Shown: positions 1 to 10,900 of the stretch, one piece after another
Layout of the letters: each line of letters begins with the position of its first letter
How positions within the stretch are numbered: position 1 is the first letter of the stretch
NCBI GenBank assembly: GCA_916610825.1
Contig: OU744449.1
Span: 7,336,243 to 7,400,242, forward strand
DNA: 64,000 bases
Origin: Haliclystus octoradiatus
Lineage: Eukaryota; Cnidaria; Staurozoa; Stauromedusae; Haliclystidae
Direction: 5' to 3'
Position numbers and translations under genes: made by a program
The notes under the pieces: generated by a model
The model's input: only the letters and a program-made list of their open reading frames with translations
The model's database searches: none
Told to the model about the DNA's origin: nothing

Positions 1-82
1 CCCTTAATAAACAAGCACGTAATGTAATTATCACGTAAACAATCATGTAATTATGTTTAATAATTTTGTGATCGAAATATGT

Positions 83-170
83 ATTCATTCATTCATTCAT
101 TCATTCATTCATTCATTCATTCATTCATTCATTCATTCATTCATTCATTCATTCATTCATTCATTCATTC
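83..170. repeat. (ATTC)n microsatellite
   Basis: About 22 uninterrupted copies of the tetranucleotide ATTC. The repeat creates a spurious Phe-Ile-His-Ser open frame that should not be read as a gene. It lies in the intron just upstream of the first COQ10 exon visible here. Confidence 0.97.
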
Positions 171-188
171 AAAACCGACGGAAATAGT

Positions 189-369
189 TACATTGAAACC
201 TGTATCTAACAGCCAACTGCAGGAGGTAGATAAATTGACCATTATAGACAGGTGGCCTTTATATACAAGTTTGATTCAATAGAAAATACTATTTTAGACA
301 TTGCAAGAGTGACCACTATAGACAGGTGGCCACTTTATAGAGGTGACCGTTATAAGAGGTTTTACTGTA
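189..369. mobile_element. MITE family A, copy 1 (TA-flanked, CAGT termini)
   Basis: A short element of about 180 bp sharing a full-length alignment by eye with copies at 1521-1700 and 3938-4118. Better copies begin TACAGT(G/A)AAACCTGT and end ACAGGTTTGACTGTA, so the ends are inverted repeats flanked by TA, as in Tc1/mariner-derived MITEs. The interior carries repeated GACCACTATAGACAGGTGGCC-like blocks. No coding capacity is present. This copy has mutated ends. Confidence 0.8.
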
Positions 370-432
370 GCTACATAAATAGAAATGTTCTATACAGACA
401 ATTATTACTGTAAAATGTTTTGAAATTTTCAG

Positions 433-3006
433 ATTCTCAATGGAAAACATGTATGATGTTGTAGCTGATGTAGATAATTACAAAGAGTTTGTACCATGGT
501 GTCGGAAATCAAAAGTTACAGAATCTAAACCTGGTTATTCTAAAGCATCCTTAGAAGTTGGATTTCCCCCTTTTATTGAGCGTTACACGTCTGTCCTTAC
601 GCTGGTTCGACCAAATCTCGTCAAAGTAAATATTAGTAGGCCTAATACTCCTGTGAAAAAAATCCATTAGTTCATGAACTTCATGAATAGTTCATGAACA
701 TTTTTGTATGTTCATGAACAGTCAGGTACAGTTCATGAATGTGAAATTGCTTAAAGGTTCATAAACTCTTCATGAAGTTTTGAGCAATTTCATGTTCATG
801 AACTCATGAACTTTTTGTCACAGGGTTAATAGTAGTACATTGTAACCTGTGCAATTCGGATAAATGAAATTCCAGCTTATCTGCAATCTTGAATCAAACC
901 CATATAAACTGTTTACGTTTTCCTTCTTAAACAATTTTGGATAGGTATAAATGTGAATAAATGCAATGTAAATCGTTGACAATTATTGTTTTAATCATGG
1001 TCCGAGGAAAGCGGGAATCCCACAATCCTAGATTCTTGAAGAATAGCAAAGAAAATCAAAATTGATATTTTTAATGCTTCTGAGCAAAGAAAATTCAGAA
1101 GAAAATGTTGATATGATCTAAGTTTCCAGAAGATCAGAATACCTTTTGTTGATTGTTGTATATTGTTCCCAAAGATGTTTTCTATTGTTTAATACTTAGG
1201 CTGACTGCATGGATGGTGAATTATTTGATTATATGAAAACCGAATGGCGATTTAGCAGTGGAATACCTGGGAATATAAACACTTGTACTCTGGACTTTCA
1301 TGTAAGTTAGAGAGAACCTTTGAAAATTTTGAAAATGTTTGTAATTTTGTAGTACAATCTACTTGCTTTGAAATTATTTTGAGATAATAATGGTATGGTG
1401 ATGATGATTTCATGATTCACACAATCATAAATCAATAATTAAAGTTGATTTTAAATTTTATTTTGTTTTTCATGAGTACGAGTTGTTTGACTTGCTAGTA
1501 CAGTCGAACAGATTAATTGATACAGTGAAACCTGTATATAACAGCCAGCTACTAGAGGTAGATAAATTGACCACTGTAGACAAGTGGCCTTTATATACAG
1601 GTTTGATTCCATAGAAAATACTAATTAGACATTGCAAGAGTGACCACTATAGACAGGTGGCCGCTGTATAGAGGTGACCATTACAACAGGTTTGACTGTA
1701 GTGCTGATTGGATAAAGGAGATGCTCTTTATCCATACCTAGGGTTGACTTTGATTTAGATACTGCTAAATAGATATCTAGATACTGCTAAATAGATCTAC
1801 AAAGGTGTCACAATGGTTTTACCTTCCATCAACCACTTTGTTAGGTTGGAACTCTTCTGGAATGAATTAAAATGCTGTGTAATTCTGCAGACGTTTTACC
1901 AACGTTTTTGAAATTTGGCCTTTGTGAAGCATGGTGGCATAAGTTTCAAAACATGATAAACATGCAAAGTCGTCATTTTAAATAGAAGTACAATCTTCAT
2001 AATTGAGACCTTCTATTAATTTATATAGCCTACTTGCAGACTGAATTTGTGCTGACCTTCCAGGAACCAGGATTATGGAATCCCACACTTTGTGATAGCC
2101 CTGTGACACCCTATTGATCATTTAATATATTTGGTAGCTGCTATAACTTTCTTGACTTAATCAAGATACACAGTTAGATTTAAATCCTGCATTAATGTGA
2201 CCACAACCTCCATGATCTACTACTATGTATTCATTGCATCTTTGATTTTACATACCGTAATCCTTTTTAGGGTCTGACAAGAGGTTCAGCCTTTTGGAAT
2301 CCTAGTAGTCTGCGTCCAGACTAAAACGTTTCTGAAGGAAAGTTTTAGTCTGGACGCAGGCTAGAATCCTAGAGGCATTTCAAAATTTCTTCTGAATTTG
2401 CTATAACCTTCCAGAATCTAGGATTCTAGGATTCCTACTTTTGTTGGACACTGAAATCATATTACAATCAAACCTGTTATAACGATTCCCTCTATACAAT
2501 GACCACCTATCTATAATGGTTACAATATCTAAATCAGTATTTGGTATTCAATCAACCCTGCATATAAAGGACATCTGCAAATATAGTGCTCAATTTATGT
2601 ACCCTTATAGCTGATTGCTATATACAGGTTTAAATGTATTTGCTTATACATAGGTGTTGCAGAAATAAAAATATTGTATCTATTATGATTCATTGTTTTT
2701 CAGATCGCATTTCAATTTAAATCCATCCTGCATTCACAATTATCGACAATGTTCTTCGATGAAGTTGTACGTAAAATGGTAACAGCATTTGAATCACGTT
2801 GTAGGATTGTTTATGGTGGTTGCGAGGTTATCCCTGGTAGACAAAAACGACGACGTAGACTTAGAGATCCTCCAGTAAAAGGTAATATATCATTGTATAC
2901 TATATGTACATGGTTGCCACCACTATAGACAGGTTGCCGCTGTATGGAGTCAACTGTTAGAACAGGTTTGACTGTATTTTGTTTTGTTTCAGTTGAATCC
3001 AGTTAA
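433..3006 (+). CDS. COQ10: Coenzyme Q-binding protein COQ10 (START-like), 5'-partial
   Basis: Mitochondrial START/polyketide-cyclase-fold protein that binds coenzyme Q and is needed for efficient respiratory electron transfer. Exons seen: 433-625, 1200-1301, 2704-2881, 2993-3006. All have AG/GT borders and the phases match. The visible protein runs through MYDVVADVDNYKEFVPWC, LEVGFPPFIERYTSVL and QLSTMFFDEVVRKM, all characteristic of the COQ10 family. The first exon or exons, with start codon and mitochondrial presequence, lie left of the window. The C-terminus is unusual: instead of the short conserved vertebrate ending it has a basic run (RQKRRRRLRDPP) before the stop. The tiny last exon (14 bp, ending at TAA 3004-3006) is inferred from a good acceptor. 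Without it, translation would read into the intron and stop at 2926-2928. A possible polyadenylation signal is at 3100-3105. Confidence 0.88.
1000..1157 (+). mobile_element. MITE family B, degraded copy
   Basis: Matches the family best preserved at 14579-14748 and 63153-63327: a GGTCCGACAAAAG-like left end, internal AAATTCAGAAGAAAATGTTG blocks and a CTTTTGTC-like right end. It lies in the first visible COQ10 introns and is mutated at both ends. Confidence 0.6.
1521..1700. mobile_element. MITE family A, copy 2
   Basis: A well-preserved 180-bp copy in a COQ10 intron. It runs from TACAGTGAAACCTGT to ACAGGTTTGACTGTA, so the termini are inverted repeats and the TA dinucleotides are the likely target duplication. 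The interior contains the paired ACAGGTGGCC-type blocks. Confidence 0.88.
2270..2452 (-). mobile_element. MITE family B copy with nested foldback insert
   Basis: A reverse-orientation family B element (AGGGTCTGACAA at the left, CTTTTGTTGGACAC-like at the right). Its body is interrupted by a separate inverted repeat at about 2306-2364, whose arms read AGTCTGCGTCCAGACTAAAA and the complement TTTTAGTCTGGACGCAGGCT. The insert therefore post-dates the MITE. Confidence 0.72.
2914..2976 (+). mobile_element. MITE family A, truncated right end
   Basis: Only the last 60 bp or so of the family remain, from the CACTATAGACAGG block to the terminal ACAGGTTTGACTGTA. It lies directly upstream of the last COQ10 acceptor. 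If the last intron is real, its polypyrimidine tract follows this remnant. Confidence 0.7.
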
Positions 3007-3937
3007 CAGGCCATATTGTTCATGGATTTAGAAAATGAAAAACAATTCATGTGAGTTGAAATGATTAATTAAACTTAAAAAAAAATTAAAATTGCACTAA
3101 ATAAATTAAAAATGATGTTTGATAAATGATCACCAAGAACTGATAAAATAAAATGCTGAGCATTTATATTTTGAAGAAATAATTTAACTGTATATAAATA
3201 TATTATTTACATAAATTAATAACGACTTGTAAAGGCTTGGTTTTCCCATTGCACTTTTAAATAGGATTTTTATAATGATTTTGTTTTCTTTGAATAAACA
3301 TCAAAATGTTCACGGTTTCACACAATTGTATAAATGCGCAAATAGCAGGGTCATTCTTATAGTATTCTTGATTTTATTATTATTCATATAAGAGGTGATC
3401 ATTTTACCTAGGGGTGAGACTGATAACCATTTAACAGTTTGGTAGGGCAACTACCGGTTTATTTCAATGCAAAACAATAAAATGAAGTTGTTTTATCCTC
3501 AAATATAGTCTAATAATAAGTATAATTCAAAGTCTTTTGTCTGCTTCAGTTAAACTTATTATTAATGTTTTAAAATTTTAATGATTTTTTTTTACGACCA
3601 CAAGTAAGTACATCGTAACCAAGGGTAGAAAATGTTGGGACCACTGGGACCGGCATTCGCAGGCATAATTATTGAACAATAGAATTCCTGCAGGCACATT
3701 TTCCTAAAGATTGAAATTATTCAGAATCTATAGATAAGTCATAAAGATTATTAATGAAACCGAATAAGAGTTGCATAAGGATGAATCTAACCACTCTAGA
3801 TGTATAAATAAGGTCACTTTAAATTGCTTGAAAGGTAAAATATTTGCAGGCATTTTCAAGGCAGAATTATATGGTCGCAGGCACTGAAAAATGTTTTCGA
3901 CCCCTGATCGTAACCACCAGTAGATTGTAGTTGAATG

Positions 3938-4118
3938 TACAGTAAAACCTGTATGTAACAGCCAGCTTTAAGAGGAAGATAAATTGACCACTATAGACAG
4001 GTAAAATTTATATACAGGGTTGAATCAATGTAAAATACAATTTTAGTCATTAAAAGAGTGACCACTATAAACAGGTGGCCGATTTATAGAGGTAACCGCT
4101 ATGACAGGTTTGACTGTA
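3938..4118. mobile_element. MITE family A, copy 3
   Basis: A 181-bp copy with intact TACAGTAAAACCTGT left end and ACAGGTTTGACTGTA right end. Its presence downstream of COQ10, together with the two intronic copies, shows repeated insertion of one family within 4 kb. Confidence 0.87.
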
Positions 4119-4192
4119 CAGCAAATAGCAATTTTGAACCAGTTTGCATGCTAGATTTACAAGCGGCTAAGTTGCAACTAAAGATTACTAAA

Positions 4193-4330
4193 GGAAAGGG
4201 TTACCACACGCTTGCCATGTTGGTATTCATATTTGCTAAACGAGTTGGGAGAGACGAATAAAACTCTAAGAAATCACACATGCTCCGAGCGAGTGATTTT
4301 TAGCTTCCCGATTTCCAAAATAATGGGTGA
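4193..4330. mobile_element. Foldback family E, half copy
   Basis: Starts AAAGGGTTACCACACGCTTG and continues through the GTTGGGAGA and CGAGCGAGTGATTTTTAGC blocks seen in the full palindromic element at 11526-11715. Only one arm and part of the centre remain. Confidence 0.65.
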
Positions 4331-4375
4331 TAGTTCATTTGAGAAATATATAAAATAGGCAATGTGTTACTCTAT

Positions 4376-4455
4376 AAACAAAGCAGGGTAAAGTCCCGTG
4401 AAAAAACTCCAAGCTTATCGGGTGCTGAATAAATGATGATGATGATGATGATGTT
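4376..4455 (+). mobile_element. Probable retroelement 3' end with (ATG)n tail
   Basis: A unique stretch with a small hairpin (GGGTAAAGTCCC) ends in GCTGAATAA followed by an ATG trinucleotide run. A comparable structure in the opposite orientation sits at 32691-32750, where (TCA)n abuts TTTATTGAGCC. Short 3' microsatellite tails are typical of some non-LTR elements and SINEs. The family itself is not recognised. Confidence 0.4.
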
Positions 4456-4674
4456 GAAAGTAGAGTACATGATGGCATCAGAATATCTCCAATGTAAAAT
4501 CCAGTTATGTAAGCAGATAAGTCGACAATATTGTGTTATATTATGCTCAAGTTCAACACAGTAGCAATATTCAAACTTAGATACAAAAGAAAGTTAAGAT
4601 TCTTTGACGTGAACAACGGTTTAGCTGAACTTTAGCGCGACACAAACTTATCAGACCTTGAAATATAGTAAAAA

Positions 4675-4680
4675 TTTATT
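4675..4680 (-). terminator. Polyadenylation signal of BACE-like gene
   Basis: TTTATT on the plus strand gives AATAAA on the minus strand, about 250 bp beyond the stop codon of the protease gene. Assigned by position and motif only. Confidence 0.45.
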
Positions 4681-4927
4681 ACAAACTTTTTTAAATTTTC
4701 ATTACAAATTACAAAATTGGAGACAACTTCAAACCTAAAATTTACAAATGCTGACAGCTCCAGGAAATGTTTTTTGTCAAAATTAGTATTGATGACTTGC
4801 GGAATGTCCAATGTTCGAACAGACTTATCATCTATAGTGAATTGCCTTTAATAATATACATATTTTAACCAAATATATAAGCTTTGATGATAGGTACACA
4901 ATTGTCTTTGACTGTGATGATATTAAT

Positions 4928-7900
4928 TCAATAACCTCTTGGATTATAACGTCGTACTCGATGAGGATCATGTAGAGGATACATTTCTCTATATCCGCTG
5001 TAATGTATAGGATATGATGTTCTTGTTTCTGCCTCATATACACGTCGACAACACATGCACATACAAAATATACTTGAGCCAAACATCACCAGAATGAGGA
5101 TAACAAAGAGCCATTCACCGCGGACTGAGGAGAACAATCAATAAAAATCAATAATGTGTATTCGTTTGTGGAAATTGAAGATATTAGAAGAACAGATCAT
5201 ACATGGATGCATTCATCAATTGAGTGTATATTCATTGATTAGATGATTAGGCTGCCCAATGTACAGAATCAAGAACATGAAGACCGGATTTGGTTGTAAG
5301 CTGTAAATTGTTTATGATTTAGCTCCAGAGAAATGTAGACCTTTCAGAATTGAATTAAATTATTTTTCAAAAAGAAAATGCCATGAAAGTGTTGTGAAAA
5401 CACCATGAAAATGTAAAAAAAGGAAAACCACAAATTTTTTAAGCCACGAAAATGTTGTAAACCATGAAAACATCCATATTCACGATTTAAAGATTTTAAA
5501 ATGTTAGGAAAATTAACATTTTTCCATGGTTTTGGTGTCAGTAGTTTAAGGACATCTAGGACCTATTTATTATTTCGGAGATGTACTTTAGGTATCAGAA
5601 CCTATAGATCTGGCCGGGATCTTGCCCTGCTCAAGACATTGCTCATTTAAAAAAAGAGATTGGAGTTTTGATTTGTCTGACTTGGTTGACTTGATATATA
5701 CCATTGAAGTGTACTGATTGTGTTTATGATGAATAAAATAAATCAAAGCTGATGATTTGTACTATTTCTTACCTATGCATTGGCGATACATTGGCATGAC
5801 AGAGAAGCATTCTAACTCAAACTCAACACTTCCATGACCTTCAAGAAATGTTTGAAATCTTGTAGAATCAAGACCAAACACACCTCCTACAAAAATAGAG
5901 ATCAAATGACATCAAGCACCATACAAAACAAATCAATAAATGAGTTTCTATTTCTAGAAGAGTGACTTTTTTCGTAAGGAAGAATTGATAGTTATTGTAA
6001 ATGCTCTTAAAAGATCTCAGCCACGACACTGCAAATAGAATTCAACAGATTTCATGTCAGACAGGCCTCTATTTTCAATGCGCAACGATGTGCCGCAGCT
6101 ACTCAGTCTCAGCGTGTGTGTAATTCCCTCTGGACCCTTTCGTTCGCCATCAGGAGATGGTGCTCATTTGATGTTTTATATAAACTCAAGGCTGAGTTTA
6201 CCTTCGGGGGATTAGAACCACAGTCGATCAGATATGATCCTATCTGAAGTTCAATTGCTCTGCCATCTGTTACACTTTAATTAAGAATAGGTTTTAGTCT
6301 ACACGCAGGCTACCATCTGAGCTAATCATCAACTTGCATGCATGGTAGTGATCCCCTGCTACACTTTGAAGGAGAACGCCACTCCTTTGGTTTCTGATGA
6401 TGCCCAAGTACAGTACATATGTATGACTTCAAATAACAGTTGATTGGCGACAAAAGATATGATAATTTACCCGTCCAACAGAATCCTGCTGAAGCATCAA
6501 GCTTTGATCTATTTAATAAAAAGAAGAACGATCGCATTATTATTTTTGAATGAAAAATCACACAACAACTTATCAGATATGGAATGGATAGAAAATATTC
6601 TTACTTTAGACCATTGACCCAAACGAATATGTTTCCATTTGGACACCATGCACCTCCAGCGTGCATACAAGAATTACAATTACGAGAACAGGATGCCCTT
6701 GGAATAAACGGTGCATGACAGAAATCATAAAGTCGACCTGAAATAAATGGAAAAGTGGAAAGCATTACTCTTGATGAAAGGAAGATACTTTACAGTGCTA
6801 CAGCTGCAACAGAATAAGGATATGATTTTTGACACTGGTCATTTAGAACAGCTGGCTTCCTAAAAGTGCATTTGATGAAAACAAAAACAAATTATTTGTG
6901 TATGAAAGATCACTCTGCTACAGCTGAGACAGAATAAGGCTATGGACACTGGACATTTAGAACAGCTGGCTTATTAAAATTGTATTTGATAAAAACAAAA
7001 CAGAATATTTTACTTGCTCTGTTTCCAAGTCTGAAAATCTTCAAAGTTAGACAATGGATGGAAGTAGAAAGAGGATTTTGGTTCCTTAAGACAAGAAAAT
7101 TATACATTAAACACATTACACATTCTGGCACGAATCAAATTCACCCCTGTATACTAAACTGCAAAAGGATTTCCATCTCATTAGATTTTATCATAAATTC
7201 ATAATGTCTTCAAACACAAATTATATTAAAGAACAGCATCTGGTCAAACTGAAGAATTGTTTGTCTTTCTACAGGTAAACATCTCAATACCAAACCAATT
7301 CAATTATGTCTATATTTTCCCAATGAGTTAATTACCTGCGACTGATGTATTGACTGTTGTTGGGTTACCTATTGATGACAAAGCAAAAATAAATGTTTAG
7401 AACAATTAATTTCCTTTTATTTCATTATATACTTGCAAATATAGCTCTTTGAGTTAAAAAATTGATAGTTGATTCTATTATGAAACAAATAGTATAGCGC
7501 TACAAATAATAGCCACGAAATGTTCAGCTTGGAAAAAACAGTACCTTACTGTATTCAGCTAGTTTGATCAGAAACTTTATTTAGATTCTGCTCATTCTTC
7601 TAAAATAACATGATGGAAGGTGCTTTATATTTAAAAATGTATTGAATTGTGTCCAATTCAGTACTTTTTTCAGTTAGTTTTCAGTTATCAAGATTCATAA
7701 TGGGAAGGTTTTCAGTAAGTTTTCATATTTGTATTTATATCCCACTATACTGGATAGAAATTTTACAGAATATGTATGCCGTCATCAGACTAAAAGTCAT
7801 ACCAGATTGATTGTTGGAATACAGTAGCAAAACTCTGATGAATTGACAGATCGAACCACCTCATGGTTGATAATTTGTAAGTGTGCATTGGATCAATTTA

Positions 7901-10900
7901 CCCCACGTTCGTAAGCAGGTTGGATTTTGCTCAACTAAAGAAACCCTGGCATACCTACATTGGTATACTGTATTTCGAATTCCTAACCGGTACAAACATC
8001 ATTACACTCGGATAGCTATCCATTCGGTATGGTGGACCCCAGCCTTAACCGATTTGAAGTGACACAGTAAGCCATTTTTGTATTTTGCATTTTTGTTAAG
8101 CCATCAAAAAAAATGTTCATGGATAAAAAAGTATCTTGAAGATGATGTGTAGGTTATATTTAATAGGTCGCTGCATCTTCTACCACTTGAGACAGTTATG
8201 CAAACTATCCAATTCAATGGTATCGAATTATTGCCTATACTGTCGTCCAATGATCAAACAAAACCATATTTTATTATCATATTTGGAGTCTGCTTCAGAT
8301 TTATCAAGACTTACAGCGATTCATAGCGATTCAAGTTAAATTTACATATTTTAGATGTGGCTGGGAATGTTTGATTATAGAGACAGGATCGAAATTTGAG
8401 GAACATGTAGGCCAATCATAAAATCTGAACACTGCTCTTTGGCAGACACAGCAAATGCAATACCAGATCTACAAAATGCAAACTCACCGCATGGAGCTCC
8501 TGTTTCTGGATCACTGAAATTGCTCGATGCAAATCCAACTCTGTGATTTGCTCTATCAAAAACTACAACATTGCCTTCCATAACAACTTCACCCAAGACA
8601 GCACCAAATTGTTTTGCACCAACACTCAAACAATAAAACTGACTGAAAAAAACAAAAAGGAATAGACAACATACAAGTATGCATTACATATCGAAATCAA
8701 TTAAAATATGGTCTTTCACAAAATAGCTTCTATTTAGAAATTACAAATAACTTTCTACACTTAGAGATAGTTTTTTATGAATCTTCACTATCAAGGTGCA
8801 TATGAACGCAAATAATTACAGCAGCTGAGAGTAATTGAAACACATTGAAATGGAACCGGAAATATTGACCGAAAACATTTAGGTTTTGTTACTTTTGTGG
8901 TTACTTGAGTGTGAGTAGTATAAAAATTAATTCCAAAGGTTTAAAAAGTTTTTAAGGTTTTGTAAACACAGATGTTTTACTTGTTTAGGAGAATATTGTA
9001 AAAGTTAACACCAAGGAGTGGATATTCCTGGATTATAGCTGGTTTATTGAAATCTTGCTTGAATGGCAATCAGATTATACTGCATTACCCCCTTCGAAAA
9101 ATAGTTTGTGAAATCATGAACGGTTATAGGTTTCGCAAACACAAGTATTTAGGAGAATACTGTAGAAGATAACACCAACGAGTGGATATTCCTGGATTAT
9201 AGTTGGTTTATTGAAATCTTGCTTGAATGGCAATTAGATTATACTGCATTACCCCCTGCGAAAAACAGTTCATGAGTTCATGAACGGTTATATGTTTTGC
9301 AAACACAAATATTTAGAAGAATACTGTAAAAGATAACATCAAAGGGTGGGCCTTCCTGGATTATAGTTGGTTATTGAGATCTTGCTTGAATGTTAATCAA
9401 ATTATACTGCATTACCCCCTGCGGAAAACAGGTCATGAGTTCATGAACGGTTATAGGTGTCGCAAACACAAATATTTAGAAGAATACTGTAAAAGATAAC
9501 ACCAAAGAGTGGGCCTTCCTGGATTATAGTTGGTTATTGAAATCTTCCTTGAATGTCAATCAGATTATACTGCATTACCCCCCGCAAAAAACAGTTCATG
9601 AGATGAGCGGTCCATGAAATGTGCATGAACGTTGAATGGCCTCCATTTTCATGAGCTTTTCATGCTCATTGATGAACTTTTCATAAACAGTTCATGAATT
9701 GCCATGAAGGAGTTCATGAAAGCTGGTCCATTTAATGTCCATGACCTGTTTTCCGCAAGGGCATGTTAGACTATTTACTTTAGTGTCTATTTCTATAACT
9801 GTTTTATGGTAAACGTGTACTTACTCTTGTTTTCTAACATAATGTTTACCAAGTAACGTCAAAGCAAATGATCCACCAACTAATAAGAAAAACAAATTTG
9901 AGAAGCTACAATTTAATGAACGTATCATTTATCTCAAACAGAGATGACGAAATTTTCGTATCGACATTTTTTCCCCAAATTGTTAAAGGCAGGACAAATT
10001 CAGATTTTTTTTCCTTTTTGCCACTAGTAGATGAAAATGGAGTTTCAAGGACCCTATCATATAGATCGTTTTCAGAAGGTTTTGAATACTTGAAGGAGAA
10101 TTTATTTGGCCTGGCAGCAACTGTTCAAATATCGTTGATGTTAAATGCCTAACACAAGGAAAAGACCTGGATTCCTCATTGACTTCAATCGTAATAGACT
10201 ATGATAAAACTTTCAAATAAAAATTCAAGCGAATCACACAATATTATAATCATTTTATTTAGCTGTTAATTTTAACATAAAAGTACTTACGTGAATCCTT
10301 CAGATATATTGTAATGTATGGCCATTTGAATGGATCTGTTTCGACGCAATAATTATTCCAGAAGCGACTGTCAACTGGTGGTCCATGCTGTATGGTAATT
10401 GGAAATAAATCAAAATAGATTTTAATCTACATGTAACCTGCACTGGTAGTAGTTCATAATCTGTGTGGACATGAATTAATGGACAAGAATTAAAAGAACT
10501 CTATGATTTCTACTCGTAGAAAGCGAACATTGCAATATTCCTTTGCCATTCCTTCCCTCTCTTCCGACTGGAGACTTTTCAAGGAAGATTTTTCGACTGA
10601 CCAAATAGCCAGGGGGTTTCACTCCCCAATACCCTCTGAGCATCTGGGGTATGGCCCTGACATACCCCAAAAGGGACGGCCCTGAGTGTGCACGTGTTCT
10701 AGTAGAATGAGTTTTGTTAAAGAGATTAGAAAGCAAAGGAGGCGCGAGGCCGAATTTGATTTCTTAGTGAAGGTTAGCTGATGTGAAGTTATTCTGTCTC
10801 TGACTGGCAGTCAACGAATCAGAGACGCGAGTTCGATACCACTACAACAATGCTAACTTCTTGTATGTGAGTGATAGATTTCTTATGTACAACATGTAGT

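Larger units (their letters stand above)
3007..4927. other. Convergent intergenic region COQ10 / BACE-like
   Basis: No gene is supported here. It holds AT-rich sequence with the COQ10 3' UTR (AATAAA at 3100-3105), a MITE A copy, a half copy of foldback family E, an element tail ending in (ATG)n, and the minus-strand 3' UTR of the protease gene (AATAAA on the minus strand at 4675-4680). Confidence 0.7.

Noticed and set aside
79-282. Open frame starting with Phe-Ile-His-Ser repeats
   Set aside because: Translation of (ATTC)n followed by a MITE; no codon bias or family similarity.
9868-10152. 94-codon plus-strand open frame
   Set aside because: Overlaps, in antisense, the protease exon at 9825-9879 and intron sequence; no splice logic or family match.
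10790-10870. tRNA-like segment (GGTTAGCTGATGTG … GAGTTCGATACCAC)
   Set aside because: Box-like motifs are present but no stable cloverleaf and no second copy in the window; too weak to annotate.
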